From: Lentinus brumalis
Taxonomy: Eukaryota; Basidiomycota; Agaricomycetes; Polyporales; Polyporaceae
DNA: 64,000 nt
NCBI GenBank assembly: GCA_001792895.1
Contig: MARA01000059.1
Coordinates: 62,001 to 126,000 of the forward strand
Reading direction: 5' to 3'
Of this stretch, positions 1 through 12,668 are shown piece by piece. Each line of letters starts with the position of its first letter. The first letter of the stretch is position 1. Both the position numbers and the translations under genes were made by a program. Under the pieces are notes generated by a model that worked only from the letters and a program-made list of their open reading frames with translations, had not been told where the DNA came from and made no database searches.

Positions 1-446
1 AGAATACTCGAGCTCGGGCCAGGCCATCAGCCTGCGATCGATCTTGCGGGGTCGCAAATTGGCAAGCCCAACCCTAGCATGGAGCGGTTCGACCCATACG
101 CATGGGACGTATACTGCGTAGGAATGACCTTCAATATGTTGGCCCAGGTGAGGTTTTTGAGTGTCATTCGGAGCTACGCTGACCGCAGCTGTCATATCAT
201 GTGCGACAGTTTGTGTACACATCCAGTCGGAAGCCGATACCCTGGTTCCTCCGAAGATACATAGACTGGGTCATCGGCCCGGTATGTGGTTGCAAGTCGG
301 TCTGTCATTGCAGGCCCAGTGCGCGTCGTGCGTTGTTCGTCCTGACCCTGATTCGGGGGGTCGTACATGTGTCTGAATCCCTCAAACGGCTCATGAAGCT
401 CATTGCGAAGCTGTTCGCACGACCGCCGAGAGCTGTCTCTCCGTAG
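1..446 (+). CDS. fungal-type protein kinase, C-terminal part (cut by window edge)
   Basis: Two exons, 1-147 and 189-446, joined in frame across a 41-nt GTGAGG...GCAG intron. The first exon carries the kinase signature ERFDPYAWDVYCVGMTF (helix F, Asp-Val-Tyr then Gly). The second has the PWFLRRYIDWVIG segment and a Cys-rich CKSVCHCRPSARR stretch. These resemble the short fungal protein kinases (FunK1-like) that are numerous in basidiomycetes. The catalytic loop lies upstream of the window, so activity cannot be judged. The stop is TAG at 444-446. Family assignment is by motif memory only. Confidence 0.65.
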
Positions 447-1110
447 GCTCATCTCGATACCAGTATGATGTATACCACCGCTTGTGACTCACTGAAGCTT
501 CTCACGTATATGTGCCTGAAGAACAAGGACTCGTTGTAAGCAGCAGGACATCTTGACATGCGCCAACGAGGACTTCTGAGGCTGCAGCGCTCAGAACCGC
601 AGACCTGTACACGCTCATTGAAGCTAGACCGCGGCCATGATACAGCGGCCGCTATCGCTAGCCTGCCTCGAGGCTCGTCGTACCTCATGAAGGTCAAGGC
701 GGTTACGTAGAAGCCTGTCGCTTCAGCAACCGGGGACGGCTAACTCATATTCGAAGGATCTTGCAAATCATCCGATAGATTCCTCGAATTCCTTGAATTG
801 CAGGGGTGGTCGACCTCAAGACTCATCTCGATACAAGTACGATTTATACCACCACTTGTGAGAACACGGAGCCTCTACCATTCAGAGCCTGAGCCCAAAA
901 CGTTGACCAATGACTCACAGTATCCTCAGGAAGCAGGAGAACATCAAGCTTCGCATGTGCAAAAGAAGACTTCTGGTGTTGAAGACCTTTTCAGCTAGAC
1001 CGCGCCCGTACTCAGCGCTCAGCGCTCGCTATGATGGTCGACTTTTGCCTCGAGGCTCGTAGAACATCAAGGCCAAGGCGGATACGCAGAAGCCTCCCGC
1101 TTCAGCGACC
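447..1110. repeat. diverged tandem duplication (about 290 bp, two copies)
   Basis: Copy 1 runs from about 447 to 730 and copy 2 from about 822 to 1115. Both open with a near-identical CTCATCTCGATAC... block followed by a 'tataccacc.cttgtga' block. Both close with a TCGAGGCTCGT block and an 'agaagcct.ccgcttcagc.accg' block. The middle is strongly diverged. The first copy begins at the stop codon of the kinase fragment, so the duplication may derive from that gene's 3' flank. No open frame is conserved between the copies. Confidence 0.6.
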
Positions 1111-1529
1111 GAGAACAGCTCAGCACTGGTACAACAAGACGCCCAGAACCATTTCGTTCGGGCGATGACTTGCAAGGATACCCCGGACTATGGCACAGAC
1201 CAGGAATATCTCCGTGTAGGTCCTGCATTCAGCCGTGATACGGGACAAGGGAAGAAAGGGACCAGTCCCAGGGTCTTGGCACCGGTGCAGGCCACGACAT
1301 CTCGCATTTGATCTCGAACCGGTCTCGGAATCCGGGCAGCAATGTAAGCTTGAAGCCTCGCGGGCGGTACAATATATAGGCTCCCAGTGTCAGCCTCTAG
1401 TTACCCGTACCTACGTGGTATACGTGCGAGTAGGCGAGGGTCTCGACGGTCTTTATCCAGTACAGTGCTCTCCAAATATGTATCATGAAGTCTAGATACT
1501 TCTTGACGTCGTTTAGAAGGATGTTTCCC
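1111..1529. other. intergenic, no gene seen
   Basis: Non-coding spacer between the duplication and the 3' end of the OPT gene. Only short open frames are present and none has recognisable motifs or splice logic. Confidence 0.5.
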
Positions 1530-4165
1530 TCAACCGCAGTAGATGTCCATGGGACATCCGACGGCCGTACCCTTCACCGACCCCGCTACGCCCGCGATCT
1601 GAAGCACCGCGTTAGCAATCCCACCCAGTCCCTCTCCAGCAATCATCCCAGCAGCAACGGCGTAGCAGTACATGATCGCGCCCGCGGGCCAGTACTTCCT
1701 CCACGTCAGTGCGATGATGCTCCCAAACAGCATCGCCATGGGGTACGTGCACAACGGTCCCAGGATGAACGCGATCCCGACGGCGTTCCAGTTCGGGAAC
1801 CACCCATGCCTCTCGGGGCGGACGAAGCGGTACTTGATGAACGTCGACACGATGGTAAGCGCCCCGAGGCAGAGCGCCGTTATGCCGGAAGAACGAGGGA
1901 TGGGGAGCGCGGGGGAAGAGACTGCTACGGAGACTGCGCGCCAAGCGCCGACGTCGGGGGCGGGAAATGCGCAGGTGGTCTCGGTGAGCTCGTTGATGCA
2001 CGGGTAGGCCTTGACAAACACGATGTACATGCCGGCAGAGAGGAAGATGGAGACGAGGGCGCCGCAGCACTGCGCGTAGAGCTGGACGCGCGGCGCTGCT
2101 CCGAGCAGGTGCGTGGTCTTCAAGTCCCCTGAGAACTTTGATAAGTACCTAGAGCAATGTTCAGATGAAAAGAAAGGCGAGACGCACCGAGCATGTCCGC
2201 AACTTGCTCGGACGCAGCGAGGGTGATCATGCCGGTTAGCCCGTTGTTGAGCTGGTTCGCGGCGGGAGCCATCCCGGAGCCCTTGGATATGCCCCCGAAG
2301 ACGAGCTGCGCGAAGTTGCCCAGGGTCGTCACTGGAGTCACCGACACGCGACCGGTGCACTCGGCGCCAACCAGAGAGAAAAGGAAAGAGAAGAGGATCG
2401 CGAGGAGCGTTACTCCTGCGTTTTGCCCGAACTGGACCTTCATGACTACCATAGTCAGAACCGTCCCGATGGTGAGTCCCCCAGACCACATCCACCACGG
2501 AACCTGCTCGTGCTCAGGGACGGGGTCGTGAAACTCGTCCACCTTCTCTCCGACGATGTCAGCCTCGTGCCCGCGATTTCTCCCTCTGCTGATAAGCACT
2601 CGGGCTCTGTGCACGGCTGGCTCGATCGCGAGCGCCATGCTCCGGATGACCGCGGAGCCGTTGCCGGCAATCTCTGCCATGCTCGCGCAGAGAAGGACTG
2701 CGCAGCCCGGCCAGATCATCCAGTACTTGGGCGACGGGGCGTTGACGGGGTCGTCGAGCACCATGTTCGCGTAATTGAAGTACCCGGGAAAGTCGCTCGA
2801 TACCGCTCTCCCGAACGCGCGGTTGGTCGCGACGAGCGCGGGCCCGATGATAGCCCACGCGAGTGCAGAACCACCGACGAAGGATATGGACGAGTTGATC
2901 GGGACGAGCAGTCCGACACCGATGAAGGCAGGCGTCCACTCCCAGATCCAGCCCTGAGAGAAGGCCCGTCAGCAAAGAGACCGTAAGGCATCCTAAGAGG
3001 TGCGTTGCTTACCCAGCTTTCGGCTGCGATGATCCACTTCCAGCCCGCCTTGTAAAACCACCAAGACCAGTGCCAGTCCCACATGATACCCGGGGCATAC
3101 TCGCTCGTTATCCGCCAGATGATGGCAACGATGAAGGAAATAATGAGCGCGAGCGTCTTCTTGCGCGCATTCGCTGCGGCGTTTCGGCCGACATGGAGGG
3201 AACGGATGGTGTAGGCTGCAGCGACGGCACTGGGGAAGGTGAGCTTGAGCTTGAGGATGTAGAGGCGGCGGAGCGGCATAGTGAAGAAGATGCCAACGTA
3301 AGCGCAGCACAGTGTGAACGTGATGATGCGTCTTTGGTATCGTCAGTCGAGCAGATGAAGGTGAGATGCGGAGGACCTACCCGAAGTCGGATACGGGGTC
3401 GTCTCCTAGCAGTCCGAGCTGATATGCAGCCGGGAAGCCGGAAGTGAACAGCAACCCGAGAGACCCTGCGGCCTAGGACAATGTGAATATGGTAGGTAAG
3501 AGTCCCGGTATATGGAACATACTGTGGCCGCGCTCTGGCAACAAACGTTCTCCTTGGGTCCGAAGTAGCCGCCACCGAGATGTTCCGGTAGGGCCTTCGA
3601 GAGCGGCTTGAGGATTGCGAAACCGAAGATGGAACCGAAGAGAGCAGCTCCGAAAGTCCATCCGGTCTTGAGGCCCAAGTAAACGCTGGAAGAGCATAAG
3701 TATGGACCAAGGAAGACGCAGAGGGAAAACGTGCTTGCTCGCAGAGATAACCGCACCGAGACCACAGCCGACTATCACTGCACGGAAGGTAAACTGTTGC
3801 TCCTCGGGCGAATCAGGGTCCATCGGAAATGGATCGTTAGTGCCGAAATCTCGCAGAGCATTTTCTTCGTTGGGGTCGAGCGAAGTGACTGAAAGAATCT
3901 CGTCCAACGCGGCCTTCTCGTCATAACCGGGTTTGGCAGAGTCGCTTTGGCTAGATGTGTCCGGAGATATTGACGGAAGTTCCGAGACATTGAATCCTTC
4001 CTCTGGATGGGGAGTCATGCCGAGAGAAGGCTGATCGTCGGGAAGGAGCATGACTGGGTGAGGAAGGGCAGGATCGCCAGAACCGCACCGTGCATCCTCC
4101 TGCGGTGCAAGCTTATGAGGCGAGCTGCTATCTTCGCCCGCAGGAGATAAGCTTCCCAGTGACAT
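1530..4165 (-). CDS. OPT-superfamily oligopeptide/metal-chelate transporter
   Basis: Six exons (4165-3735, 3685-3523, 3472-3381, 3331-3013, 2953-2188, 2128-1530) give 789 aa, usual for fungal OPT proteins. The N-terminus is about 130 aa, acidic and cytosolic. Many hydrophobic segments follow. Family hallmarks are GLGAVISAS then VYLGLKTGWTFGA near residue 145, a CCQSAAT segment, and GNFAQLVFGGISKGSG in the second half. Members import small peptides or metal chelates by proton symport at the plasma or vacuolar membrane; the substrate cannot be read here. Intron 1 (3734-3686) has a GC donor (GCACGT); it is needed to keep the conserved SASNVYLG frame. An in-frame TAA lies directly before the ATG, which fixes the start. 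Divergent from the next gene. Confidence 0.9.
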
Positions 4166-4913
4166 TTAGGAAGCTACGGATGACCGTCGTGTCCGTGCGG
4201 GAGCCTTGCAGGACTAACATAAAGACCTGCAACAGATAACGGAGTGGGTGCCGTCAGGCTGCGCTCACGTGTCAACATCTGTCTACATGGAAGATCAGTG
4301 AGTTAGCGCGACACACAACGATGTGTTATTTTGGAGTCGACACACCATGCTCCCATGAGAAGACAGGTGAAAGCCACCGAGGCGGTCCGGAATCTCGAGA
4401 TGCTCGAGATGATAAGGGACTCTTGCGTGCATCCCCTCGTCCAACTGCGTACACAGCAACAAGAGCTACGCCCGGCTTGAATCCTGAAGGTTATATAAGT
4501 ACTACAATGCTGGACCGAGTTGAGGGGCCTGCAAAGTACAGCACTGCAAGCCCGTGAGAAACGGGTTGCCGTGCGAGTGGACTGATTTGAGCGGCAGTAC
4601 GTACCTCCTTAACCACTCTACTCGTGACCACATACAAAGTGGACTGTGCAGCATGTTGACCGACTGTCGCCAGGTCAGTTCACCAGTAAGTTGTAACCAG
4701 TCGAACGGCGGTTCGCAATCAAAGAGAAATTAGGCGCCTACTCCCGAAATGTCAATTTCAAGCCGGAACTGTGCGCGGCTGCTGCGCTGCGTGGCAGGTT
4801 GGTTCCCGACGGCCAACAACTCGAGCAATGCCGCCACATCATGCTGAGGGTGCGTACAGTCTGATATTCTGAGCTTGTTGATGCGTCTTTTTTGACGACG
4901 AAGCCAAAAAAAA
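4166..4913. promoter_or_regulatory. shared divergent promoter region of OPT and OYE genes
   Basis: About 750 bp between two start codons facing outward. A TATA-like GGTTATATAAGTAC lies at about 4489-4502 on the + strand, but it is some 410 nt from the OYE start, so it may serve a long leader or an unseen short transcript. No convincing ORF. Confidence 0.4.
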
Positions 4914-6799
4914 ATGACAGATGGAGCTCTTGACGAATCGTTCAACGACGCGGAACTGCTGGCACAAGCGCAAAAGATATTCACGCCGGTAATTCTGCCG
5001 TGCGGACGCGTCGTGCCCAACAGGCTCGTCAAAGTACGTTGGAAACATGCCTGTAAGATGTGCTTATACCCGGTCCACCGGTTCCGCGGGACCAGTCGGG
5101 TGTACTCTACATTGCGCAGCGAGCCGCTGTTTGCCGCATGCTCATTTTCTTTTGCTTGCAGGCTCCGATGTACGAGCATTTCGCGCCTCTCTGGGGTTCG
5201 CCACCACATTCGGGCATCCTGGCACTCTACGCCAGGTGGGCCGCAGGCGACTGGGGCATGGTCATCACCGGTAATGTTCAAGTTGCAAAGGACCACCTTC
5301 CCCTCGGGCGTGACATGATCGTCCTGGACGTCCTCACCGACGAGACGCTCGCTCCCTGGCGCGCACTTGCGAACGTGATGCACTTTGGCTCACCCGAACC
5401 GCCCGCACCCGCGGATGCGAAGGGCCTGGGGAAGACTCCGCTCGCAATTGTGCAGATATCGCACGGCGGGCGGCAGACCATGAACTTCTTCAGCGGCCGA
5501 CCGCTCTTCGCTCCCCCACTCGCGCCTAGTGCTGTCCCGGTCGGAGCGTCGCACAAGGGGAAGGAGGGCTGGTTGTCTGCATTTGTGCACTCGTTGATGC
5601 TCCAAGTCCCGAAGGAGATGAGTCTTACTAACATCCAACGGGCCGTCGGGCAGTTTGTCCATGGAGCGCAAATGGCCGCAAGGAGTGGGTTCGACGGCGT
5701 CGAAGTGCACGCCGCTCACGGCTGTGGGTGTCTTTTCGCCGCTTCATGTAGACTCACCTGACGTAGTGGTGTCGCAGACCTCATCAGCCAGTTCATATCG
5801 CCGAAGGCAAGTCAAATCTCTCTGCTTGTCGCGCACCGATGACTGTTGCTGACTGAGCTATAGAGCAACCGCCGTACGGACGAGTATTCGGCAGAACGCG
5901 ATCCTCTGCATTTCCTACGCGACGTGGTGTTCGCCATTCGTGCGCCTGGGGTTGTGCCAAATGACTTTGTCGTCGGTGTGAAGCTGAACTCTGCGGATTA
6001 CGTTGGCGACGGCAGCACGAAGGAGAATCGTGCACTTGAACACGTCCGCGAGATCGGAGAGTGGGGTCTCGTCGACTTCATCGAAGTCAGCGGCGGTGAC
6101 TACGAGGATCCTCGTGCGTACCTATTCATGCCCTCACCACATCGACATGTGAATTGCTTACACGTCAGTAGAATTCATTGATACCGTTGAGAACTTCAAG
6201 TCGCCTCGACAGGTCATATTCGAATCCTTCGCGGAGAAGAGCATGAGCATCCTTGCCAGCACCGCGACGAACCGACCACCGCCCGTGGTCGTCCTGACTG
6301 GCGGGTTGAATACACTACCCCGGATGACCTCCGTGCTCGCGCACGACCACGCACACCTGCTCGGCATCGCGCGACTCTCGGTCCTCCATCCAGAGCTTCC
6401 GAAGGAACTCTCCTCCGCGATTAAGAGCGGCACCCCTGCTTTTATGTCGGACCCTCCGTCTGTGAGCGAGCTCGGCCAACGGCCACGCTCCCTCTTGAGC
6501 GTCCGCGCTGTCGAGCGGCTTCTTTGCTACATCCTCATCCTCGTCTGGTCCGTTGTCCCGGCGAGCATACCGCGGATCATAGGAGCGTCGGCGAGCGTCA
6601 ACTGGTACAACATCATGCTCCGACGGATCGCGAGGGGCCAGGACATCGATTACACAATGGGTACCATCGGGGCGACGCTGCGATGCTACCTCGGGGGACG
6701 CCGTATGCCCCGCAAGAGAGCGGCGAAGGGTGGACGTGGTGGGCAGCGGTTGCAATGGTGGGGGTGGTGCTGGGCATCGGACTAGGGCAGGTTGTGTAG
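4914..6799 (+). CDS. Old Yellow Enzyme-like NADH:flavin oxidoreductase with C-terminal membrane anchor
   Basis: Six exons (4914-5033, 5162-5723, 5778-5806, 5864-6113, 6172-6660, 6717-6799) give 510 aa. The FMN-binding TIM barrel is clear: NRLVKAPMYE early, QISHGGRQ mid-protein, and HAAHGYLISQFISPK with NRRTDEYS. These are standard OYE substrate and FMN-site signatures. The barrel ends near residue 400. The last exon adds a hydrophobic WWAAVAMVGVVLGIGLGQ tail, which suggests anchoring in a membrane; this is inference. Intron 3 (5807-5863) starts with GCAAGT, the consensus GC donor, and any GT alternative breaks the frame. The last intron could be missed, giving a different basic C-terminus ending at 6785. 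The family reduces activated alkenes with NAD(P)H. Confidence 0.88.
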
Positions 6800-7615
6800 A
6801 GCAAGACAGTGAGTACCTTCAAAGACAACTTCTAGATTGATACAAGGACTCGAGCTTGAGCTCGCATTATTGGCCACGCGAGGGCAAACCGGCAAAACCG
6901 GGCCGACGCGGGACATAACGCGTCGACACTGCATGCGCGTCTGCTTGGCCATATTTGTGCGAGCCTTGGACTCGTTCATACGGGCCAACCACACACGGAA
7001 AGGAACGCATTACAACTTGAACTTGCTGTTAGCCTCCCGGGAAAGAGGTGAGTCAACTAGTTGTGAATCCCCGTCCGAATCTTATGACATATTCATCGCA
7101 GGCGTTCCCGGGCCACGCCAGTACTTGTATACCGATCTCATTTCCTAACGACGTGTCATTCGAGCTTCACGTCACACAACATCCATCCTGGAGCCCACGT
7201 GAAGTTCGAGAAATTTGCCCGCAGATTTTCCTCCATCATTTTGTTGAGCACCTGCTTTCACTTCACGACTGTTCTCGCCTCCTGGCTTCTCCAGCCGTTC
7301 ATGCAGCCGTGCCCAGACTTTCGTCTCGACTTCTGGTCCTTCTGGCGTCGCGACTGGGTTCAGTAGGTTTTCAACCCTTCCAGCTCACCGTGCTTCATTT
7401 GCCGGCCAACTCGTGGCAGACTGGGCAATTCAAAGGCCCCAACGTCGATATGTCCTTTTGTCTACTATCAAGCGAGGTCAAGACGCGGTCCTTGCTCCCA
7501 TCCTGACCCTATTCCCCCTCACAACTCATGACGTCTCACGAATCCGCCACTTGAACCGAACGGTCTTCGTTCCGATGGTCCGTTACTTCAGCACTCTGCC
7601 TGACATGGCTTCAGT
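6800..7615. other. intergenic, no supported gene
   Basis: Open frames exist (for example 7048-7506, +) but show no recognisable domain and no consistent splice path. The 3' part may hold decayed 5' sequence of the ORF that follows. Confidence 0.4.
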
Positions 7616-8341
7616 TTGAACAGTGCTAGAACCCACGACATCCCGAAGCCTTTCAGCTCCCTACAGGAAGTCATCGCCTACGGTATCGCCGCTTGCTGCG
7701 CCTACTGCGAGCTCTTCCTTCACACACTCGCATATAACCTGCGTAATGGAGAACCCACCGATCAGGAGTCGTTCAGCCTCGCGACTCGTCGAGCATGAGT
7801 AGCGGCCTTTGTCTACATTGACCCCGATCCATGTTCATGCCTATCCCCGCCCGAATGCGCCCTCTCCGAGGAACTCCACAAGCGCAGGAAGATGATACAC
7901 ATCGGCGCCTGCGACACCCTCTCCCTCACCACCCAGCGATACATCCTCGTCATTACTGACGAGGTCATCAATTTAAGGCTCGAGGTCGTATCGAACCATC
8001 CTCAACTTGAACATTTGGAATGGCAAGAGCTCATTGCTGCGGCCGGTGCACTCTGTTTGCTCGGCGAAGATCTGCTGAAATGGTTCTTGGCGACGAAGGA
8101 GGATCCCGCATGCGTCCAAACGCCCGAGGAAGTACTGGCGACGATCTCGGACGCGTGCGCCGCCGCACTGGACCATCAGGACTGGACCACCTTGGAAGCC
8201 GACTTACAGCAATCATGCCGACTGCCTGAATCCCTATATTTCATCAGGAGGCAGGCATGTGACCCTTCATCGGAACATGCCTATGCGGCATGGCACTACC
8301 GCAGCACCAAAACGGATTTCGCGCTATTTCGCGACTATTAA
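7616..8341 (+). pseudogene. unrecognised ORF upstream of MYND-A, interrupted by an in-frame TGA
   Basis: One frame reads as protein-like from about 7616 to the stop at 8341, with a single TGA at 7796-7798. The downstream 149-aa part from the ATG at 7892 is fully open and looks like a real protein (acidic, helical, with GALCLLGEDLLKWFLATKED). It ends 104 nt before the start of the first DUF4470/MYND gene. The stretch around 7680-7910 has degenerate counterparts at about 19160-19400 and 23860-24070, upstream of the other MYND copies, so it belongs to the duplicated unit. The TGA could be removed by an intron, but no good splice sites were seen. Function unknown. Confidence 0.45.
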
Positions 8342-8445
8342 CCGCATGGCATGGCGTCTAGACTCGTGGTGGGGGTCTTGTGGATCTCTACCTCGTTGAT
8401 CGTCATCCTCGACATCCACCATCACCGCACTCGTCTCGCGGAACG

Positions 8446-11400
8446 ATGTCTCACACCTTCTTCTGGCCAGGAAAATATTACTTCTATCCCATAGGCAACA
8501 CCTCCGCTGTGTGTCTGACTCGCGACATCCCTCCTGAGGAACGCGCGAGCATTCTGCTCCTTGGCTGCGGCGACCCTCGCCATGTTCTATACACCATTTT
8601 CTCTGAATACGAACTCTGTAAGTTTTCAGGCAGTTTGACTTGGACGCCGCTTCCATTCTGACCATCTTGACCCAATAGCCATCCGCAAACTCGATTTCAC
8701 ATGTGTCGATTTCGAGCCCGCAGTGCTAGGTGCGTTGCGTCCCGTGGATACCTTGATATCTTTCCGTGACAGCATTCAACAGCTCGAAATATCTTGCTCC
8801 TTACCCTCATTACCGACAAGGTCCCCACTCCCACCATCTGGAATATCTTCTATCATATTTTCCTCGACGCACAATCACACTCCGTCCTTGTGGCCCAATG
8901 CAAGAAGCTTGTTGAGTTTTCCTCCTCCTCAGCGGCATGGCGCGCGTCTCCGTATTCTGCCTATCTTCGGACATCAACTGAGTATACGCTCACGGAGTTG
9001 CGTCGCCATTGGTCACTATACGCTTCCATGGCAGAGCTTTCCCCGCGTCGTCTGGAGTCTATCCGCCGGGCCTATGGGCAGGCTTTCAGTGAACGCAATT
9101 CCAAGACGAGGCCGATGACCTCGGCGCGTTCCGCAGGTCCCTTGACTATTCACGCCGTGCCTGTAGGTGCAGACCAGGTTCTGAACTACTGGAAGACGGG
9201 AACGACATTCTCCCAGCCCAAGGATGTCTCCTCCGCGAAGCTGATGAACCCCACCTTTGCGTACTCCCTCACTGGCGAAGGGTGCACAGTCCATTACGGC
9301 ACGGATCCGATGACACCGTTCCATTTCGCTGCGCTGTTCGGGACTTCCAAGGGTACCGTCTCTCCCAAGGACATGGTGCGCTCGGCGAAGGCAGAGTTTT
9401 CGGACTGGTGTAGTGCGTTCCAGAGGGTCGTGTCCATGTCAGACGCCGCGAACCTGCCTTGCATCCGCTTCTTCCTTGCGGATGCTACGGCTGCGTGTCA
9501 CGCTCTGAACTCCTTCCGTACGACGGGGTCACTTGCCATGGGTGCCCCTGTTGCACAGTTCAGGACCGACCTTATCCGCTTAGATAGCGAGGAGTACGCC
9601 GCAGGCTGCGCCCCATCATCCTTCCATGTTATCGAGACCTCCAACCTCATAGACCACATCGGATTGCTCAACATTCTCGTCGCTGCTGTTCCTTTATTGT
9701 CGCCCTCGTTGTCGAGTGTGTTATACACCGAGTCCCTGCTCTTCAACGGCGAAGACGCTACTAAAGAGTTCGCAGAACTCTTGTATGCTGACATCGGGAC
9801 GATGGCTCTTCTTTTGAACCTCTGCCCTGTTGACTACCTCTCTGGATTCACGACGCGCTCAAATACACACGAGATCATGGTGCACAAGTTCCTGTCGAAG
9901 GATGACGATAAGGCTCACACACAGTTTCATCAAGTTACGACATGGAAGTCGCCGATTTCCTGCGACAGCGTTCTTGCACTCCACGAAGGACGTCCACGCT
10001 CACCTCCCGTCTTCGACGCAGGTCAGCTCGGTACCCTTCTCTTCGATGTCTACCACGCCGTGTTCGAGCAGGAAGATGCGATGACGTTCTGGCGGCAGAA
10101 TCAGCACAATCTCCTGCGAGCGATGCGCTCATCGAACATGATCCACTACATGCGCGAGAGCTTCGCTCTGTTCCTGAAGCTCGTGCGCGAAAGACTGCGA
10201 GTGTCCTCCGATCAGTGGTGTCGAGTCATGGAGCGCTTCATCAATCTTGAAGGTGCCGACGAGACCATGCCGATGAACACCGTAAACCGCAACGACCTCT
10301 ACGCACATCTTCATCGACAAAATGTCTACACCGTCGACTACTACAAAAAGGCAGGCGGGCAGAAGATCGGAAGGTTCACTGGCTGGGACATCATTCCGCC
10401 CCTCGCGCGCGTCATCCTGACCGTCCCTCGCGAGAAGATTCGATCCTTTGAGGCGACACTCGAACAGACCGGGGTTGGAACGCCGCTCTTACATGGCGAT
10501 ATCCGCGGATCGTGGTCTCTCAACAACTTCTCCGCGGTACATGCTGCCTACGGTCGCGTCATCCCCATCGGTACTAAGGCCGACCCTCGTGTTCGATTTG
10601 AAGGGGACCCAGACGGACGAAACGGGTCTCATGATCTCGTCGTTTCCTTCGTCGTTCCGTCTATGTTGCTTACAGACATCGAACCTCCTCATCTGCTCAA
10701 GGTTCGCCTCTCCGTCCGCAGTACTACGGGCACGACCCCGCTCCATGCGAAGATGGGGATGGATATGGAGATCTACAGTGCGAGTCTCATGGACGAGCGA
10801 CAGGTGCAGGTATTGCCCGAACGCCAGGTTCCCCGCAGCGACTTCGAGGCTCCCGCTGGATCAATACTCTCGCCGAATACGACGCTCAGTACGCAGATCG
10901 GCAAACAATCTGCTGTCTCCATTGAGCTGGACGAGCAATGCGAGCTCGTAAGTTCTCTCATGGCGAGGGTAGATATCGAGGATGCCGACGTTGTGCGCGA
11001 TTTCGGTGCTGGCGCGGTGCCGCAGATCACTCAGGCGTCTCCGTGCATGATGCGGCTCACCGTCGCAGGGCACGTCCAGGATGTCGTGTTTTCGTTTCCG
11101 GTTATCGGAAGTCAGAATAAGCTACGGCTGGCGCGGAAGTCTCGGTACATTGAGGTGGGACATCGACCTATGATACCTTGATGAAGGCACTGATCGGTCT
11201 GAGCTTTTCAGGTCATCGTCCCTATAGCCGGACCCTTCCTGAAACCTGATGGGATGAAATTGAACCCTTTTCCTGTCATAGGAGAGGGGAAGGCTCTCCT
11301 TCCTTGGAACGTCCATCGCCTCTCGCTTGCCCGTCTACCGCTCCTCGACCTCAAGGTTCGCAAACTTGATGTCTGGCTCAACCCACATGTCGGTTCCATG

Positions 11401-12138
11401 CTCTCCTCTCGCGAACGCAAGTTACGGAAGAAGCACAAGGCCGACGCACTTCTCTTCGTCAAGGATACCCTCCACGCCATCTTCGTCCGCGCGTGCGGGA
11501 CACAAGGTGGAAGCAGCATGCGAGTGTTTGCGCTTCGCGACGAGACGACAAATAATTGCGACACAGTCTTCTTCATCGGTGATCTCCGTTTCGACCTCCA
11601 CTCTCACACGATCGTTGGTGACGGCTACGTCCTTCCCCTGACTCATGCTATGTTGCCCAAGATTAGCAGCTTCTTCGGTCAGCTCGTGCATAGCGGAACT
11701 ATGGAAAACGTGCGCGTGTTCGACGGAGAGATGGAGGCGTGGAAGCAGCTCATCCCCGCGTTCGTCGAGAGATGCCGTACTTGGGAACATACGGACAACT
11801 GCGAGTACCTGGTCAGGCAGGAGGTTCCGCTCACACAGGAGATGGAGTCCGATCCACTGTGCAGCTGTGGGAGAGGCAAGGACGTCGACAGGTTGCTCAA
11901 GGTCCCGGAATGGCGCCGATACGCACCGTTCGTCACTAGGATCGCGCTGTCGCCCCTGTTCGCGGTCTCATACCTGGAGACCGTCGGGCGTGATCCGAGT
12001 GCACACAAGTGTTCGGTCTGTAGAGGCAAAGGGAAGCCGAAGGTCATGGCCTGCGCGAAGTGCCACAAAGTGCGGTACTGTTCTGTTGCGTGCCAGAAGA
12101 AGGATTGGCCGCGGCACAAGCCGAAGTGCAAGGCGTAG
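8446..12138 (+). CDS. DUF4470 + MYND zinc-finger protein, paralogue A
   Basis: Exons 8446-8617, 8679-8729, 8783-11154 and 11212-12138 give 1173 aa. The N-terminal domain (YFYPIGNTSAVCLTRD, LLGCGDPRHVLYTIF) matches the fungal DUF4470 domain that often precedes MYND fingers. The long middle part is conserved in paralogue B. The C-terminus holds the MYND finger, CSVCRGKG...CAKC...RYCSVACQKKDWPRHKPKC, with all Cys/His ligands. MYND fingers bind short proline-rich peptides; the role of this architecture is not established as far as I know. Exons 1 and 2 are 172 and 51 nt in both paralogues, which confirms the splicing. The last 400 nt are nearly identical to paralogue B. Confidence 0.88.
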
Positions 12139-12668
12139 AGGGATTCTTGAGTTGTCTTTGTTTTGTCGTTGTCATTGTACTTGTACTGAATCTGTAAGAA
12201 GACATGTTTTGGTGGTGGAACAGGAAAGTTGCATCCGGTACTTATCCTACCTTCAGCTTCAAGATGTGTCACCGGTGGTACCACCACATGCAAGAGGTCA
12301 GTCCGTCCGCTCGACTGCATGCCGAACAGATCTTTCGCAAGCCTTCGCGGTCGCTGGAATATCCGGGAACGTCATACGACAAGGAGTGAAGGTTCAATTG
12401 CGCACAACGGACGACGTGCTCGTACTTATACTATGCCCTACGAGTCGCACCCACCCCCTATAGTACTGAACGGTGAGAACCGGGTCAAAGGCTACAATGT
12501 GGGGCATCGAGAATGTGATATAAGAAACGAGCGAGAACGTCCGCCCGCGGAGCACTCTCCGAGATGACAGCCTATGACAGCGATATCGATACAAAGAAAG
12601 AGCCACCTGATACTTACCTTACCATACCTAGATGCAACTGCGATTGTCCCTATGCGAAACCACGGATA
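12139..12668. other. intergenic spacer between convergent genes
   Basis: Holds the 3' flank of MYND-A and of the minus-strand gene that follows. No coding signal seen. Confidence 0.5.
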
